This document shows, piece by piece, positions 24,963-33,385 of a stretch of 64,000 nt of DNA. This DNA is from Bin87 sp963663945 (GTDB lineage Bacteria; Chloroflexota; Dehalococcoidia; Lucifugimonadales; UBA3495), in assembly GCA_963663945.1 (NCBI GenBank), contig OY760687.1, forward strand, positions 558,001 to 622,000. Direction: 5' to 3'. The notes under the pieces were generated by a model. The model saw only the letters and a list, made by a program, of their open reading frames with translations, was not told where the DNA came from and searched no databases. A program made the position numbers and the translations under genes. Each line of letters begins with the position of its first letter. Position 1 is the stretch's first letter.

Positions 24963-25799
24963 TTACTCGGCGCCGGGTTCCCAGAAGGGGTAAGACCCCA
25001 GTATCTTCAACATATCCGTACGCCGGCGCAGCCCGTCCAATGCGGCGGCAACCTCCGGCTGATGCCGGTGGCCTTCGCAGTCGATCAGGAAAATATACCT
25101 GCCCAGTTCCTGCTTGGTTGGGCGGCTTTCAATCTTGACCAGGTTGATGTCCCGGCTGGCGAATTCGCCGATGATGCTATACAGGTTCCCGGGGCGATCC
25201 ACTGTAAACGAGAAGCAGATGGACGTGCGGTCGTGGCCGGTGGGGGCATGGTCGGCGTGAGCGAGGACGACAAACCGGGTCTGGTTAGACGTGTTGTCCT
25301 GGATTCCCTTGTCCAGGATATGCACGTCGTAGATCTCGGCCGCGCGCTGGGGGCAGATCGCCGCCGCCGGCACCCGACTGCCCTGCATGTCGGCGACGGC
25401 GGCCGCCGTGCTCAGCGAAGCCTCACGAGGTACCGCCGGAAAATGCGCTTCCAGGTAGTCCCGACACTGAGCCAGGGCCTGCGGATGGGAGAAGATCACC
25501 TCTACCGACTCGGCCGCCACGCCGGGCGCGGCAACCAGGTAGTGGTCGATGGGGATCACCACCTCGTTCTGGATGGACAGGCCGGGCTGGGCGATGAGCA
25601 GGTCCAGCGTGAACGTGACCGATCCCTCGAGACTGTTCTCAATGGGCACCACACCGGCGCCCACCTCGTTGTTGGAGACAGCCCCGCCTACTGCGGTGAT
25701 GGTGGGATAGGGAGTGAGGATGCCCCGGGGGGAGTAGAGCAGAGCGGCCTGCTCCGTGTAGGTTCCGGCCGGTCCCAGGTATCCAATTCGGTCGTTCAT
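24963..25799 (-). CDS. pheA: Prephenate dehydratase
   Basis: 278 residues, the monofunctional form. Converts prephenate to phenylpyruvate in phenylalanine synthesis. IGYLGPAGTYTEQAALLY at the start, VVPIENSLEGSVTFTLDLL, the conserved QTRFVVL Thr-Arg-Phe motif, then a C-terminal ACT domain with NLVKIESRPTKQELGRYIFL, the phenylalanine feedback site. All key motifs are intact. It lies in an operon with potassium uptake and membrane-protein genes rather than with other aromatic genes. Confidence 0.95.
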   Translation of the reverse strand: MNDRIGYLGPAGTYTEQAALLYSPRGILTPYPTITAVGGAVSNNEVGAGVVPIENSLEGSVTFTLDLLIAQPGLSIQNEVVIPIDHYLVAAPGVAAESVEVIFSHPQALAQCRDYLEAHFPAVPREASLSTAAAVADMQGSRVPAAAICPQRAAEIYDVHILDKGIQDNTSNQTRFVVLAHADHAPTGHDRTSICFSFTVDRPGNLYSIIGEFASRDINLVKIESRPTKQELGRYIFLIDCEGHRHQPEVAAALDGLRRRTDMLKILGSYPFWEPGAE

Positions 25800-25832
25800 A
25801 GGATTACCCCGTCATCCAGGACTGGCCCGCGC

Positions 25833-26492
25833 TCACCGGGCAAACGCCCTCTCAACATCCTCGTGGCTTCCAACCACGACCAGGATGTCGCCATCGTCGA
25901 TCATTTCTTCTTCGGCCGGGTTGATGATGTATTCATTCCCGCGCCTTATAACCATCACCGAGACGTGATGGCGTATTGATTCGGAGACGAGGCCGGCGTC
26001 CCGCAGCGACATGCCCCGCATCTTTTCCGGCGGCCGCAATTTGTGCACCCCGGTGTCGTCGGTGATGTGCATGAACTCGACGTAATTGGGGCTCAGGTCC
26101 AGGCTGGCGGCACGCTCAGCGGCCTCTTCCTCGGGAAAGATCACCTTGTCCGCGCCCACGCGGTGCAGAATCTCGGCGTGCTGGGTGTCGGTTGCCCGGG
26201 CGATTACGTAGGGCAGCCCCATGGACTTGAGCATCATGGTGACGATGATGCTGGACTGGATCTGGCTGCCGAGGGCAACGACGGCCACGTCCATATCGCC
26301 CACGCCGAGGTCGCGCAGCGCCGTCTCGTTGGTTGCGTTGGCCTCCACTGCGTAGGTGACGCGGCCCAGCATTTCCTGCACGCGCTGCTCATCCTGATCG
26401 ATCGCCAGCACCTCGTGTTCCCGCTGGAACAGGGTGCTGGCCAGCTTCGCTCCGAACCGGCCCAATCCGATTACGCATACTTGCTTAGCCAT
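25833..26492 (-). CDS. ktrA: Ktr/Trk potassium uptake regulatory subunit (RCK protein)
   Basis: 219 residues. Cytosolic gating ring subunit. RCK-N domain with Rossmann motif CVIGLGRFGAKLA, acidic ribose-binding IDQDEQRV, and DVAVVALGSQIQSSI; then an RCK-C (TrkA-C) domain ending in DGDILVVVGSHEDVERAF. Binds ATP/ADP or NAD(H) and controls the KtrB channel. Five bases downstream of ktrB, 33 upstream of pheA. Single RCK-N/RCK-C pair, so KtrA rather than the doubled TrkA form. Confidence 0.93.
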   Translation of the reverse strand: MAKQVCVIGLGRFGAKLASTLFQREHEVLAIDQDEQRVQEMLGRVTYAVEANATNETALRDLGVGDMDVAVVALGSQIQSSIIVTMMLKSMGLPYVIARATDTQHAEILHRVGADKVIFPEEEAAERAASLDLSPNYVEFMHITDDTGVHKLRPPEKMRGMSLRDAGLVSESIRHHVSVMVIRRGNEYIINPAEEEMIDDGDILVVVGSHEDVERAFAR

Positions 26493-26497
26493 GATGA

Positions 26498-28021
26498 TTA
26501 ACCAATTCTAACGGGTTCTTCGGGGTAGCGGTAGGTGGCGTCCTCACGGGGAGCGAGCAGCATCACCAGGGTCAGGGGACCGACCCGGCCCACCAGCATC
26601 GTGAACATGAATATAATCGAACCGGCCAGGCTGAGTTGGCTGGACACTCCGGTGGACATTCCGTTGGTTCCGAAGGCCGATACCGTCTCGAACATCAACG
26701 GCAAAAACGGCAGGTGGGGGTCGGTGTAGGTCAGGATGGGCAACACCACGGCGAGGAACGTCACGCCGAGCAGCGCCACCAGCAATGCGCGGGACACCAG
26801 CACCGGGGCGATCTCCCGGCGGAAGATTTCCGTGGTGGGGTTCCGCAGGGCCGACGACCGGGCCGACGCCAGGAGCACCGCCACGGTGTTCACCTTGATC
26901 CCTCCCGCTACCGATGCGGTGGACCCGCCGATGAACATCAGGCCGGCGAACACCAACTGGGTGAAGTCGCGGGTGGCGCTCCAGTCCAGGGCGGCGAAAC
27001 CGGCGGTACGCCCGCTCACTCCGTGGAAAATCGCCGACCCCAGGACGCCGTGGCCGGAATGGTCCCACAGCACCCCGTTCCATTCCGCGAACAGAAATGC
27101 CAGCGCGCTGAACCCGTAGAGGAACGTGGTCAGGATCAATACCAGCTTGGTGTCCAGGCTGAACCGTTGGAAATTGAACACGAACAGGCCGGGCCAGCGC
27201 CGCCGCGACAGGCTCGGGCTCCAGTTCCGGCGCATGTCCATGATGAAGGGCCATCCCAAAGCGCCGGCGATGATCAACGGGGTTATGACCCACATCAGGT
27301 AGGGGTGCGCCCCCAGGGTCTCGGCATTGCCGCCTCCTGGCGAGTTGGGCAGGATCGAGAACCCGGCGTTGTTGAGCGCCGACACCGAGAGGAACACCGA
27401 CTGCCAGACCGCTTCGAGGGTCGTAAAGTCCGCCACTGACCGCATTCTCAGGAATATCAAAGCGGCTCCGGCCAGGTAGCCGATGAAGAACGCAACCACG
27501 ATGTTGCGGGCCACCCGGGTCAGGTTTCGCGCGGAGACGTCTCCGACGGTGTCCTGGTACACGTCCTCTTCGAGGGCGGTCGCCCGCCGGCCGATGAAAG
27601 CGATCAGCACCGTGGCCGCGGTGATGAACTCCAGCCCTCCCACCAGCATCAGCAGGAAGATGACGGCCTTGCCGAACTGGGACCAGAACTCCGTGGTATC
27701 CACCACCGTCAGGCCGGTGACTGTGGACGCTGAAATCGCGGTGAAGAAGGCCACCCGCAGGCTCGCTGCGACGCCGTCTGCCGTAGCCACGGGCAGGGCC
27801 AGCATGGCTCCACCAATCACGTTCAACATCAGGAACGTGAGCAGCAGCAGCAGCGGCGTGGACGACCAGCGGCGCGGAGGAGCGCGGTGGCGGCGTACCG
27901 GAATGCGAACCGGGTCGACCCGCCGCACCCGCCACGACGAACCATTGTCGCCGGGCGTGGCGAGAATGGCTCCTGCTTCCGGCTCGCTGGAGCCGGCATT
28001 ACCGCGAGACGGGTCGTTCAC
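26498..28021 (-). CDS. ktrB: Ktr/Trk potassium transporter membrane subunit
   Basis: 507 residues. After an unusually long basic N-terminal tail (about 50 residues, RVRRVDPVRIPVRRHRAPPRR) come the four membrane-pore-membrane repeats of the TrkH/KtrB family; the first pore loop reads AFFTAISASTVTGLTVVDT. Mediates sodium- or proton-linked K+ uptake together with KtrA. First gene of the five-gene operon. GTG start without a clear Shine-Dalgarno; no later ATG lies before the first helix, so this start is kept. The 360 bases upstream contain a MITE-like repeat and the cupin promoter. Confidence 0.92.
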   Translation of the reverse strand: MNDPSRGNAGSSEPEAGAILATPGDNGSSWRVRRVDPVRIPVRRHRAPPRRWSSTPLLLLLTFLMLNVIGGAMLALPVATADGVAASLRVAFFTAISASTVTGLTVVDTTEFWSQFGKAVIFLLMLVGGLEFITAATVLIAFIGRRATALEEDVYQDTVGDVSARNLTRVARNIVVAFFIGYLAGAALIFLRMRSVADFTTLEAVWQSVFLSVSALNNAGFSILPNSPGGGNAETLGAHPYLMWVITPLIIAGALGWPFIMDMRRNWSPSLSRRRWPGLFVFNFQRFSLDTKLVLILTTFLYGFSALAFLFAEWNGVLWDHSGHGVLGSAIFHGVSGRTAGFAALDWSATRDFTQLVFAGLMFIGGSTASVAGGIKVNTVAVLLASARSSALRNPTTEIFRREIAPVLVSRALLVALLGVTFLAVVLPILTYTDPHLPFLPLMFETVSAFGTNGMSTGVSSQLSLAGSIIFMFTMLVGRVGPLTLVMLLAPREDATYRYPEEPVRIG

Positions 28022-28152
28022 TGGGAAGCACCGAACGCTGGTTGAGGCGCAAATTGGGATGCCGAGCGGAGTGATGATTCGCGTGCCAGACGCAGGCAGC
28101 GTAATTATGACGAGGCGCGGGGATATGTCAATCTTGCAAGGCCCCTGGTCGT

Positions 28153-28288
28153 CTCACGCGTACCCGTCTTGTCATTGCGAGGAGCGAAGCGACGTGGCGA
28201 TCTCGTTCCCGCAGCAGCGTTGGATCCCCCACGACATTGCCGTGCTTCGCTCGCAATGACGGGTCCAGTGAAACCGGGTACGCGTGAG
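28153..28288. repeat. MITE/REP-like element with nested inverted repeats, copy 1
   Basis: 136 bp. Outer perfect inverted repeat CTCACGCGTACCCG (28153-28166) and CGGGTACGCGTGAG (28275-28288). Inner arms GTCATTGCGAGGAGCGAAGC and GCTTCGCTCGCAATGAC pair with a two-base bulge. No coding capacity. The inner part belongs to a GCGAGGAGCGAAGC-type intergenic repeat commonly seen in bacterial genomes. It lies between ktrB and the cupin promoter. Confidence 0.8.
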
Positions 28289-28341
28289 CCCTCGTCGCAC
28301 CCCTGTCAACCGGTGCGGTTCGAGCCGCGCTCCCGGGTTTG

Positions 28342-28350
28342 TGTTAATAT
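28342..28350 (+). promoter_or_regulatory. Extended -10 promoter for the cupin gene
   Basis: TGTTAATAT, an extended -10, 34 bases before the cupin ATG, which itself has AGGAGGG just upstream. Confidence 0.45.
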
Positions 28351-28383
28351 CCCGCATGAAACCACGTCACAGCAGGAGGGATC

Positions 28384-28722
28384 ATGGGTTCCATACGACT
28401 GTACACCGGCGACGACGGCCATTCCCACATTGAAGAGATCGACCCGCCGTCCGACCCGGCGTGGAGCCAGTTGCACAACGCCAGGGGGATCATTTTCCGA
28501 GCCTCCCCTCCGGGGTACTTCAGCGACTGGCACGTGGCGCCACGTCGCCAGTACATCATCACCCTTTCCGGCGAAGCGGAAATCGGTCTGGCGGACGGCA
28601 CCGTTCACCGCCTGGGGCCCGGCGACGTGAACCTTGCCGAAGACCTCACCGGCCACGGCCACACCACGCGGGTGGTCGGCGACGTTCCCCGGGTAACGGC
28701 CACCATTCACCTGGACGACTGA
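28384..28722 (+). CDS. Small cupin-domain protein
   Basis: 112 residues. A single cupin beta-barrel: PPGYFSDWHVAPRRQYIITLSGEAEIGLADG for motif 1 and HRLGPGDVNLAEDLTGHGHTT for motif 2. Motif 1 keeps His in DWHVAP and motif 2 has His in GHGHTT, so a metal site is possible but not canonical. Reaction unknown. AGGAGGG lies four bases before the ATG. The last five codons (CACCTGGACGACTGA, His-Leu-Asp-Asp-stop) are also the first 15 bases of the tandem array that follows, so the array grew from this gene's 3' end. Confidence 0.85.
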   Translation: MGSIRLYTGDDGHSHIEEIDPPSDPAWSQLHNARGIIFRASPPGYFSDWHVAPRRQYIITLSGEAEIGLADGTVHRLGPGDVNLAEDLTGHGHTTRVVGDVPRVTATIHLDD

Positions 28723-29369
28723 CGGTCACCTGGACGACTGACGGTCACCTGGACGACTGACGGTCACCTGGACGACTGACGGTCACCTGGACGACTGACG
28801 GTCACCTGGACGACTGACGGTCACCTGGACGACTGACGGTCACCTGGACGACTGACGGTCACCTGGACGACTGACGGTCACCTGGACGACTGACGGTCAC
28901 CTGGACGACTGACGGTCACCTGGACGACTGACGGTCACCTGGACGACTGACGGTCACCTGGACGACTGACGGTCACCTGGACGACTGACGGTCACCTGGA
29001 CGACTGACGGTCACCTGGACGACTGACGGTCACCTGGACGACTGACGGTCACCTGGACGACTGACGGTCACCTGGACGACTGACGGTCACCTGGACGACT
29101 GACGGTCACCTGGACGACTGACGGTCACCTGGACGACTGACGGTCACCTGGACGACTGACGGTCACCTGGACGACTGACGGTCACCTGGACGACTGACGG
29201 TCACCTGGACGACTGACGGTCACCTGGACGACTGACGGTCACCTGGACGACTGACGGTCACCTGGACGACTGACGGTCACCTGGACGACTGACGGTCACC
29301 TGGACGACTGACGGTCACCTGGACGACTGACGGTCACCTGGACGACTGACGGTCACCTGGACGACTGAC
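28708..29369. repeat. Perfect 19-bp tandem array, about 35 copies
   Basis: Unit CACCTGGACGACTGACGGT repeated without a gap or visible mismatch: 34 full units plus 16 bases, 662 bp. Because 19 is not a multiple of 3 and each unit carries TGA, no frame stays open on either strand. Each unit contains GGTCACC at the junction and the short inverted pair TGAC-G-GTCA. There are no spacers, so it is not a CRISPR. It begins inside the cupin gene. Confidence 0.97.
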
Positions 29370-29435
29370 AGAAACAAACCCGGGACACGCGTGAGGGCCC
29401 ATGCGGTCGTCCTCGCGTGCTCGCACATACCCACC

Positions 29436-29532
29436 TTGTCATCGCGAGGAGCGAAGCGACGTGGCGATCTCGTTCCCGCAGCAGCGTTCGTTTCCCCCAT
29501 GAGTTCGCCACGCTTCGCTCGCAACGACGGGT
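29436..29532. repeat. MITE/REP-like element, copy 2 (degenerate)
   Basis: Same left core as copy 1 (TTGTCATCGCGAGGAGCGAA and on through CGACGTGGCGATCTCGTTCC) and same right core (CGCTTCGCTCGCAACGACGG). The outer arms have decayed: a CTCGCGTG at about 29412 and ACCGGGTACG at 29561-29570 remain. With copy 1 it brackets the cupin gene and the 19-bp array. Confidence 0.75.
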
Positions 29533-29631
29533 CTGGGAAAAGACGTTCCACCAACCGTAAACCGGGTACGGGCCGGTGCCTGGCCTCGGGCCGCGCTACC
29601 GGACGCCGGACAGCCTGCTCTGCGAGCCGGG

Positions 29632-29681
29632 TGGTATACTGTCGTACGCTGCCATGCCTCGATTATGCCGTGTGCTATATT
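29632..29681 (+). promoter_or_regulatory. Two extended -10 elements upstream of leuS
   Basis: TGGTATACT at 29632-29640 and TGCTATATT at 29673-29681 both fit an extended -10. They would give leaders of about 115 and 75 bases. No T-box or other riboswitch is visible in the leader. GAGGGT lies upstream of the leuS ATG. Confidence 0.5.
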
Positions 29682-29759
29682 GAGGGCCGCCGCACGTAAG
29701 TTTGCTGGGCGCCATCGCCACTGCCGCCCGCGCCCACCGAGATTGAGGGTTGCCTTTTT

Positions 29760-32237
29760 ATGACCACAGCCCAGCGCCAAGTTGAGCTCCGATTCGACGC
29801 GGTCGAGATTGACCGCAAGTGGCAGGAGCGGTGGGAACAGGACGGGATTTACCGGGTGGAAGACAGCGATCCCCGTCCGAAGTGGTTCGAAATGACCATG
29901 TATCCGTACCCGTCGGGCGACCTGCACATCGGCCACTGGTACGCCATGGCGCCGTCGGATGCCCACGCCCGGTTCCGCCGCATGCAGGGCTACAACGTGC
30001 TGCACCCCATCGGGTTCGACGCCTTCGGTCTCCCCGCGGAAAACGCTGCAATCTCCCGAGGCATCCACCCCTACGAGTGGACCATGGCCAACGTGGAGAA
30101 CATGCGCCGCCAGTTGCGTTCACTCGGCGCCGTCTACGACTGGGACCGCGAGGTCGTCTGCTGCCTGCCGGAGTACTACCGCTGGAACCAGTGGTTCTTC
30201 ATCAAGATGTACGAACAGGGCCTTGCCTACCGTGCCAAAGCGCCTGTGGTGTGGTGCCCGTCATGCCAGACCGTGCTCGCCAACGAGCAGGTGCTCAACG
30301 GGGAGTGCGAGCGGTGCGAGACGCCGATCACCCGCCGCGACTTCGAGCAGTGGTTCTTCCGCATCACCGACTACGCCGACGAACTGCTGGACTTCGACAC
30401 TCTGGAGGAATGGCCGGACAAGATCCTCACGATGCAGCGGAACTGGATCGGCCGCAGCGAGGGCGTGGACATCGGGTTCGACATCTCCGACCACAATATC
30501 GAGGAACGGGAGATCCGCACCTTCACCACGCGCATCGACACCATATTCGGCGTGACTTTCCTCGTGCTGGCGCCGGAGCACCCCCTGGTGTCCAAGCTGA
30601 CTTCGGAAAGCCGCCGGGCGGAGGTCGAAGCCTACGTTGACCAGGCTCGTGCCTCCTCGGAGATCGACCGGCTGTCGGCCGAACGAGAGAAGACCGGCGT
30701 CTTCATCGGGGCCTACGCACGCAACCGCTTGAACAACGAGAAGGTGCCCATCTACGTGGCCGATTATGTCCTGACCACCTACGGCACCGGCGCGGTGATG
30801 GGCGTTCCCGCCCACGACCACCGCGACTACGACTTTGCCCGCAAGTACCGACTGCCCATCCGCACCGTGATCGCGCCCATAACCTGGGACGGCAGCGAAC
30901 TCGGCGAAGCCTTCGTCGGCGACGGGTTCATGACCAACTCCGGCGCCTACGAGGGCATGACCAACGAAGAGGGCATGGAGGCCATCGCCAGGGACGTTGA
31001 GCGGCGAGGCTGGGGCCACCGGGCCGTCACCTACCGCCTGCGCGACTGGCTGATTTCCCGCCAGCGCTACTGGGGCACGCCGATTCCAATGGTGTATTGC
31101 GACCAGTGCGGCGTCCAGCCTGTGCCCGAAGCGGACCTGCCCGTGCTCCTGCCCGAGGACGCCGAGTTCCGGCCCACTGGGGAATCGCCGCTGGCCATCA
31201 ACCAAACCTTCGTGAATACGGTGTGCCCCAACTGCGGGGGCCCGGGCCGCCGCGAAACCGACACCATGGACACCTTCATGGACTCGTCGTGGTACATGCT
31301 GCGCTACTGCACGCCGCAGTACGATGGCGGGCCCTACGAACCCGGCGTGGCCGGCGACTGGATGCCGGTCAAGCAGTACACCGGTGGCGCTGAACACGCA
31401 GTCATGCACCTGCTCTACAGCCGGTTCTTCATCAAGTCGCTGCGCGACATGGGGATGCTAAACATCGACGAGCCCTTCCTGCGCCTGTTCAACCAGGGCG
31501 TCATCCTGGGCAGCGACCACGAGAAGATGAGCAAGAGCCGCGGCAACGTGGTCAACCCCGACGACGTGGTCGGACAGGTGGGCGCCGACGCCGTCCGCTG
31601 CTTCCTCATGTTCATCGGGCCCTGGGACCAGGGCGGCCCGTGGAGCGACGAGGGCATCAACGGCGTTGTCCGCTGGCTCAACCGCGCCTGGGGCCTGGTG
31701 GAACACGACCCTTCGCAGCTGGACGACAGCGCCACCGACTCCGCCACGGTGCGCGAGACCCAGCGCATCCTGCACCAGACCATCCGCAAGTGCTACGAAG
31801 ACCTGGACAAGTTCAAGTTCAACACCACCATCGCCTCGCTGATGGAGTTGGTGAACCATCTGAGCCGGGTGTGGAACGATGGCTCGGTGGACAGCACCAC
31901 CTGGCGCGATTGTGTCGAGAAGTTCCTGCTCATGCTCGCTCCCATCGCGCCGCACGTTGCGGAAGAGTGGTGGGAACGGACCGGCCACGGCTACAGCATC
32001 CACCAGCAGCCCTTCCCAAGTTGGGACGAGGACCTTGCCGCCGAGGACGAACTGACCCTGGTAGTGCAGGTCAACGGCCGGCTGCGCGACCGCATCACGG
32101 TGCCGGCCAGCATCGGCGATGACGACGCCCGCGAACGCGCCCTGGAGAGCCCGAAGGTCCAGTCCCACATCAACGGCAAGACCGTGCGCAACGTGGTGTA
32201 CGTGCCGGGCCGGCTGGTTAATGTGGTGGTGGGGTAG
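29760..32237 (+). CDS. leuS: Leucyl-tRNA synthetase
   Basis: 825 residues, class Ia. Charges tRNA-Leu. HIGH motif at residues 56-59 (GDLHIGHWYAMAPSDAHARF region), KMSKS at 589-593 (HEKMSKSRGNVVNPDD), a CP1 editing domain including the YVLTTYGTGAVMGVPAHD segment, two zinc-type Cys pairs (CPSCQTVLANEQ...CERC and CDQCG...CPNCGG), and a C-terminal anticodon and Leu-specific domain ending in YVPGRLVNVVVG. Complete and standard. Followed nine bases after its stop by retropepsin copy 4. Confidence 0.97.
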   Translation: MTTAQRQVELRFDAVEIDRKWQERWEQDGIYRVEDSDPRPKWFEMTMYPYPSGDLHIGHWYAMAPSDAHARFRRMQGYNVLHPIGFDAFGLPAENAAISRGIHPYEWTMANVENMRRQLRSLGAVYDWDREVVCCLPEYYRWNQWFFIKMYEQGLAYRAKAPVVWCPSCQTVLANEQVLNGECERCETPITRRDFEQWFFRITDYADELLDFDTLEEWPDKILTMQRNWIGRSEGVDIGFDISDHNIEEREIRTFTTRIDTIFGVTFLVLAPEHPLVSKLTSESRRAEVEAYVDQARASSEIDRLSAEREKTGVFIGAYARNRLNNEKVPIYVADYVLTTYGTGAVMGVPAHDHRDYDFARKYRLPIRTVIAPITWDGSELGEAFVGDGFMTNSGAYEGMTNEEGMEAIARDVERRGWGHRAVTYRLRDWLISRQRYWGTPIPMVYCDQCGVQPVPEADLPVLLPEDAEFRPTGESPLAINQTFVNTVCPNCGGPGRRETDTMDTFMDSSWYMLRYCTPQYDGGPYEPGVAGDWMPVKQYTGGAEHAVMHLLYSRFFIKSLRDMGMLNIDEPFLRLFNQGVILGSDHEKMSKSRGNVVNPDDVVGQVGADAVRCFLMFIGPWDQGGPWSDEGINGVVRWLNRAWGLVEHDPSQLDDSATDSATVRETQRILHQTIRKCYEDLDKFKFNTTIASLMELVNHLSRVWNDGSVDSTTWRDCVEKFLLMLAPIAPHVAEEWWERTGHGYSIHQQPFPSWDEDLAAEDELTLVVQVNGRLRDRITVPASIGDDDARERALESPKVQSHINGKTVRNVVYVPGRLVNVVVG

Positions 32238-32246
32238 GTGGTCAAC

Positions 32247-32603
32247 ATGGGCGAGGTCCGCGCAACACTTGGGGTTTGGTCGGCTGACGGTTCTACTCGC
32301 CACGACGTGGAGATGCGGGTAGATACGGGCGCTTCTTATAGCCAACTCCCCAGTGACATGCTCGCTGATTTGGGGTGGGCTCCAAACCTGCCGCCGCGGT
32401 ACGCTGACCTCGCTGATGGCACTCGGACCACGGTTGAACTGGGCGAAGTCAGAATCCAGTACAACGACTACGTTCTGTCCCGCATCTTTATTTTTGGCGA
32501 AAATGGATGTCCCAAACTGTTGGGCAGCGATACCCTGCAGGGACTAGGCATGGGCGTCGACCCCGTCAATCACCGCCTGATAAGCGTGGTGGCCTATCGG
32601 TAA
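32247..32603 (+). CDS. Retropepsin-like aspartyl protease (clan AA), copy 4
   Basis: 118 residues. EMRVDTGASYSQLPSDML contains D-T-G-A; LLGSDTLQGLGMGVDPVNH is the C-terminal motif. The ATG at 32247 has AGGTGG five bases upstream; a GTG directly after the leuS stop is possible. MGEVRATLGVWSADGS aligns with the starts of copies 1 and 2. Probably expressed by read-through from leuS. An 8-bp inverted repeat (GCGTGGTG / CACCACGC) spanning its end and followed by ATTTTATT might be a weak terminator. Confidence 0.82.
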   Translation: MGEVRATLGVWSADGSTRHDVEMRVDTGASYSQLPSDMLADLGWAPNLPPRYADLADGTRTTVELGEVRIQYNDYVLSRIFIFGENGCPKLLGSDTLQGLGMGVDPVNHRLISVVAYR

Positions 32604-32731
32604 TCCATTCCGAGGTCGGTCACACCACGCGGATTTTATTCCGCTGTGATCCGTAATGTTCGTACCGATGCGGCGGAGCATGGAAATTACCTGCGACACC
32701 CTGCCGAAGCATCATCTTGAGCACTAAACAA

Positions 32732-33379
32732 ATGACCCTTGTTGAAAAATATGCCCTGCTCCCTGAGGAGATTGACCGGCTGAGCCTCGTTATGGTGGCA
32801 GATAGCCTGCTGGGCGATGCCGACGCGGCCGGCCTGCCCGAAGCCGAACGGTATGTGCTGCACCGCATCGTTCGCGCCGAGGGCGACCCGGACATCGCCG
32901 CCGATGTGCGCTTCAGCGACGGCGCCGTTGACGCGGCGCTGGCTTCACTCCGCGACGTCCGCCGTGTGGTCACCGACGTGCGCATGGTGCAGGTGGGCAT
33001 CTCCCGGGCCGCGCTGGGCCGACGCGGAGTCGAAACCGCGTGCCTCATCGACGCGCCCGAAGTGGCAGAACGCGCCCGCCGTGAGGGCACCACCCGGAGC
33101 GTGGCGGCGGTCCGCGAGTTGGCGCCTCAGATGGACGGAGCGGTGCTGGCCATCGGCAACGCGCCCACGGCTCTGCTCGCTCTGCTGGACCTGATCGACG
33201 AGGGCCAGGTGTCGCCGGCCGCCGTGATCGGGATGCCTGTGGGTTTCGTGGCCTGCCCCGAATCCAAGGCCGAACTGGCCGCAAGAAACGTGCCGCACAT
33301 AACCATCCTGGGACGACGCGGGGGAAGCTCTGCCGCTGCTGCCACCGTCAATGCCCTGTTGGACCTGCTGGAGGACTGA
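32732..33379 (+). CDS. cbiC: Precorrin-8X / cobalt-precorrin-8 methylmutase
   Basis: 215 residues. Moves the methyl group from C11 to C12 to form (cobalt-)hydrogenobyrinate/cobyrinate. VRMVQVGISRAALGR, IGNAPTALLALLDLIDEG, AAVIGMPVGFVACPESKAEL and the late RRGGSSAAAATVNAL are the family motifs. ATG at 32732 chosen; TTG at 32717 is in frame. First gene of the cobalamin operon. I searched the 128-base spacer before it for a cobalamin riboswitch and saw no convincing B12 box. Confidence 0.93.
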   Translation: MTLVEKYALLPEEIDRLSLVMVADSLLGDADAAGLPEAERYVLHRIVRAEGDPDIAADVRFSDGAVDAALASLRDVRRVVTDVRMVQVGISRAALGRRGVETACLIDAPEVAERARREGTTRSVAAVRELAPQMDGAVLAIGNAPTALLALLDLIDEGQVSPAAVIGMPVGFVACPESKAELAARNVPHITILGRRGGSSAAAATVNALLDLLED

Positions 33380-33385
33380 GCCGCT

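Noticed and set aside
28310..28345. TTCGAGCC-like tRNA T-arm
   Set aside because: The short GGTTCGAGCC stretch is not followed by an acceptor stem or a CCA-type end, and no D-arm or anticodon arm is present upstream.
28306..28710. Minus-strand frame across the cupin gene
   Set aside because: It is a shadow of the cupin frame, which has a strong ribosome binding site and cupin motifs.
28708..29369. Possible CRISPR array
   Set aside because: The 19-bp units are directly adjacent with no spacers, and no cas gene is present.
29315..29554. Minus-strand frame over the array end and repeat copy 2
   Set aside because: It lies in repeats, has no ribosome binding site and no family similarity.
32604..32731. 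Cobalamin riboswitch before cbiC
   Set aside because: A CCTGCC-like stretch is present but the B12 box and the conserved core are not recognisable, and the spacer is too short for a full riboswitch.
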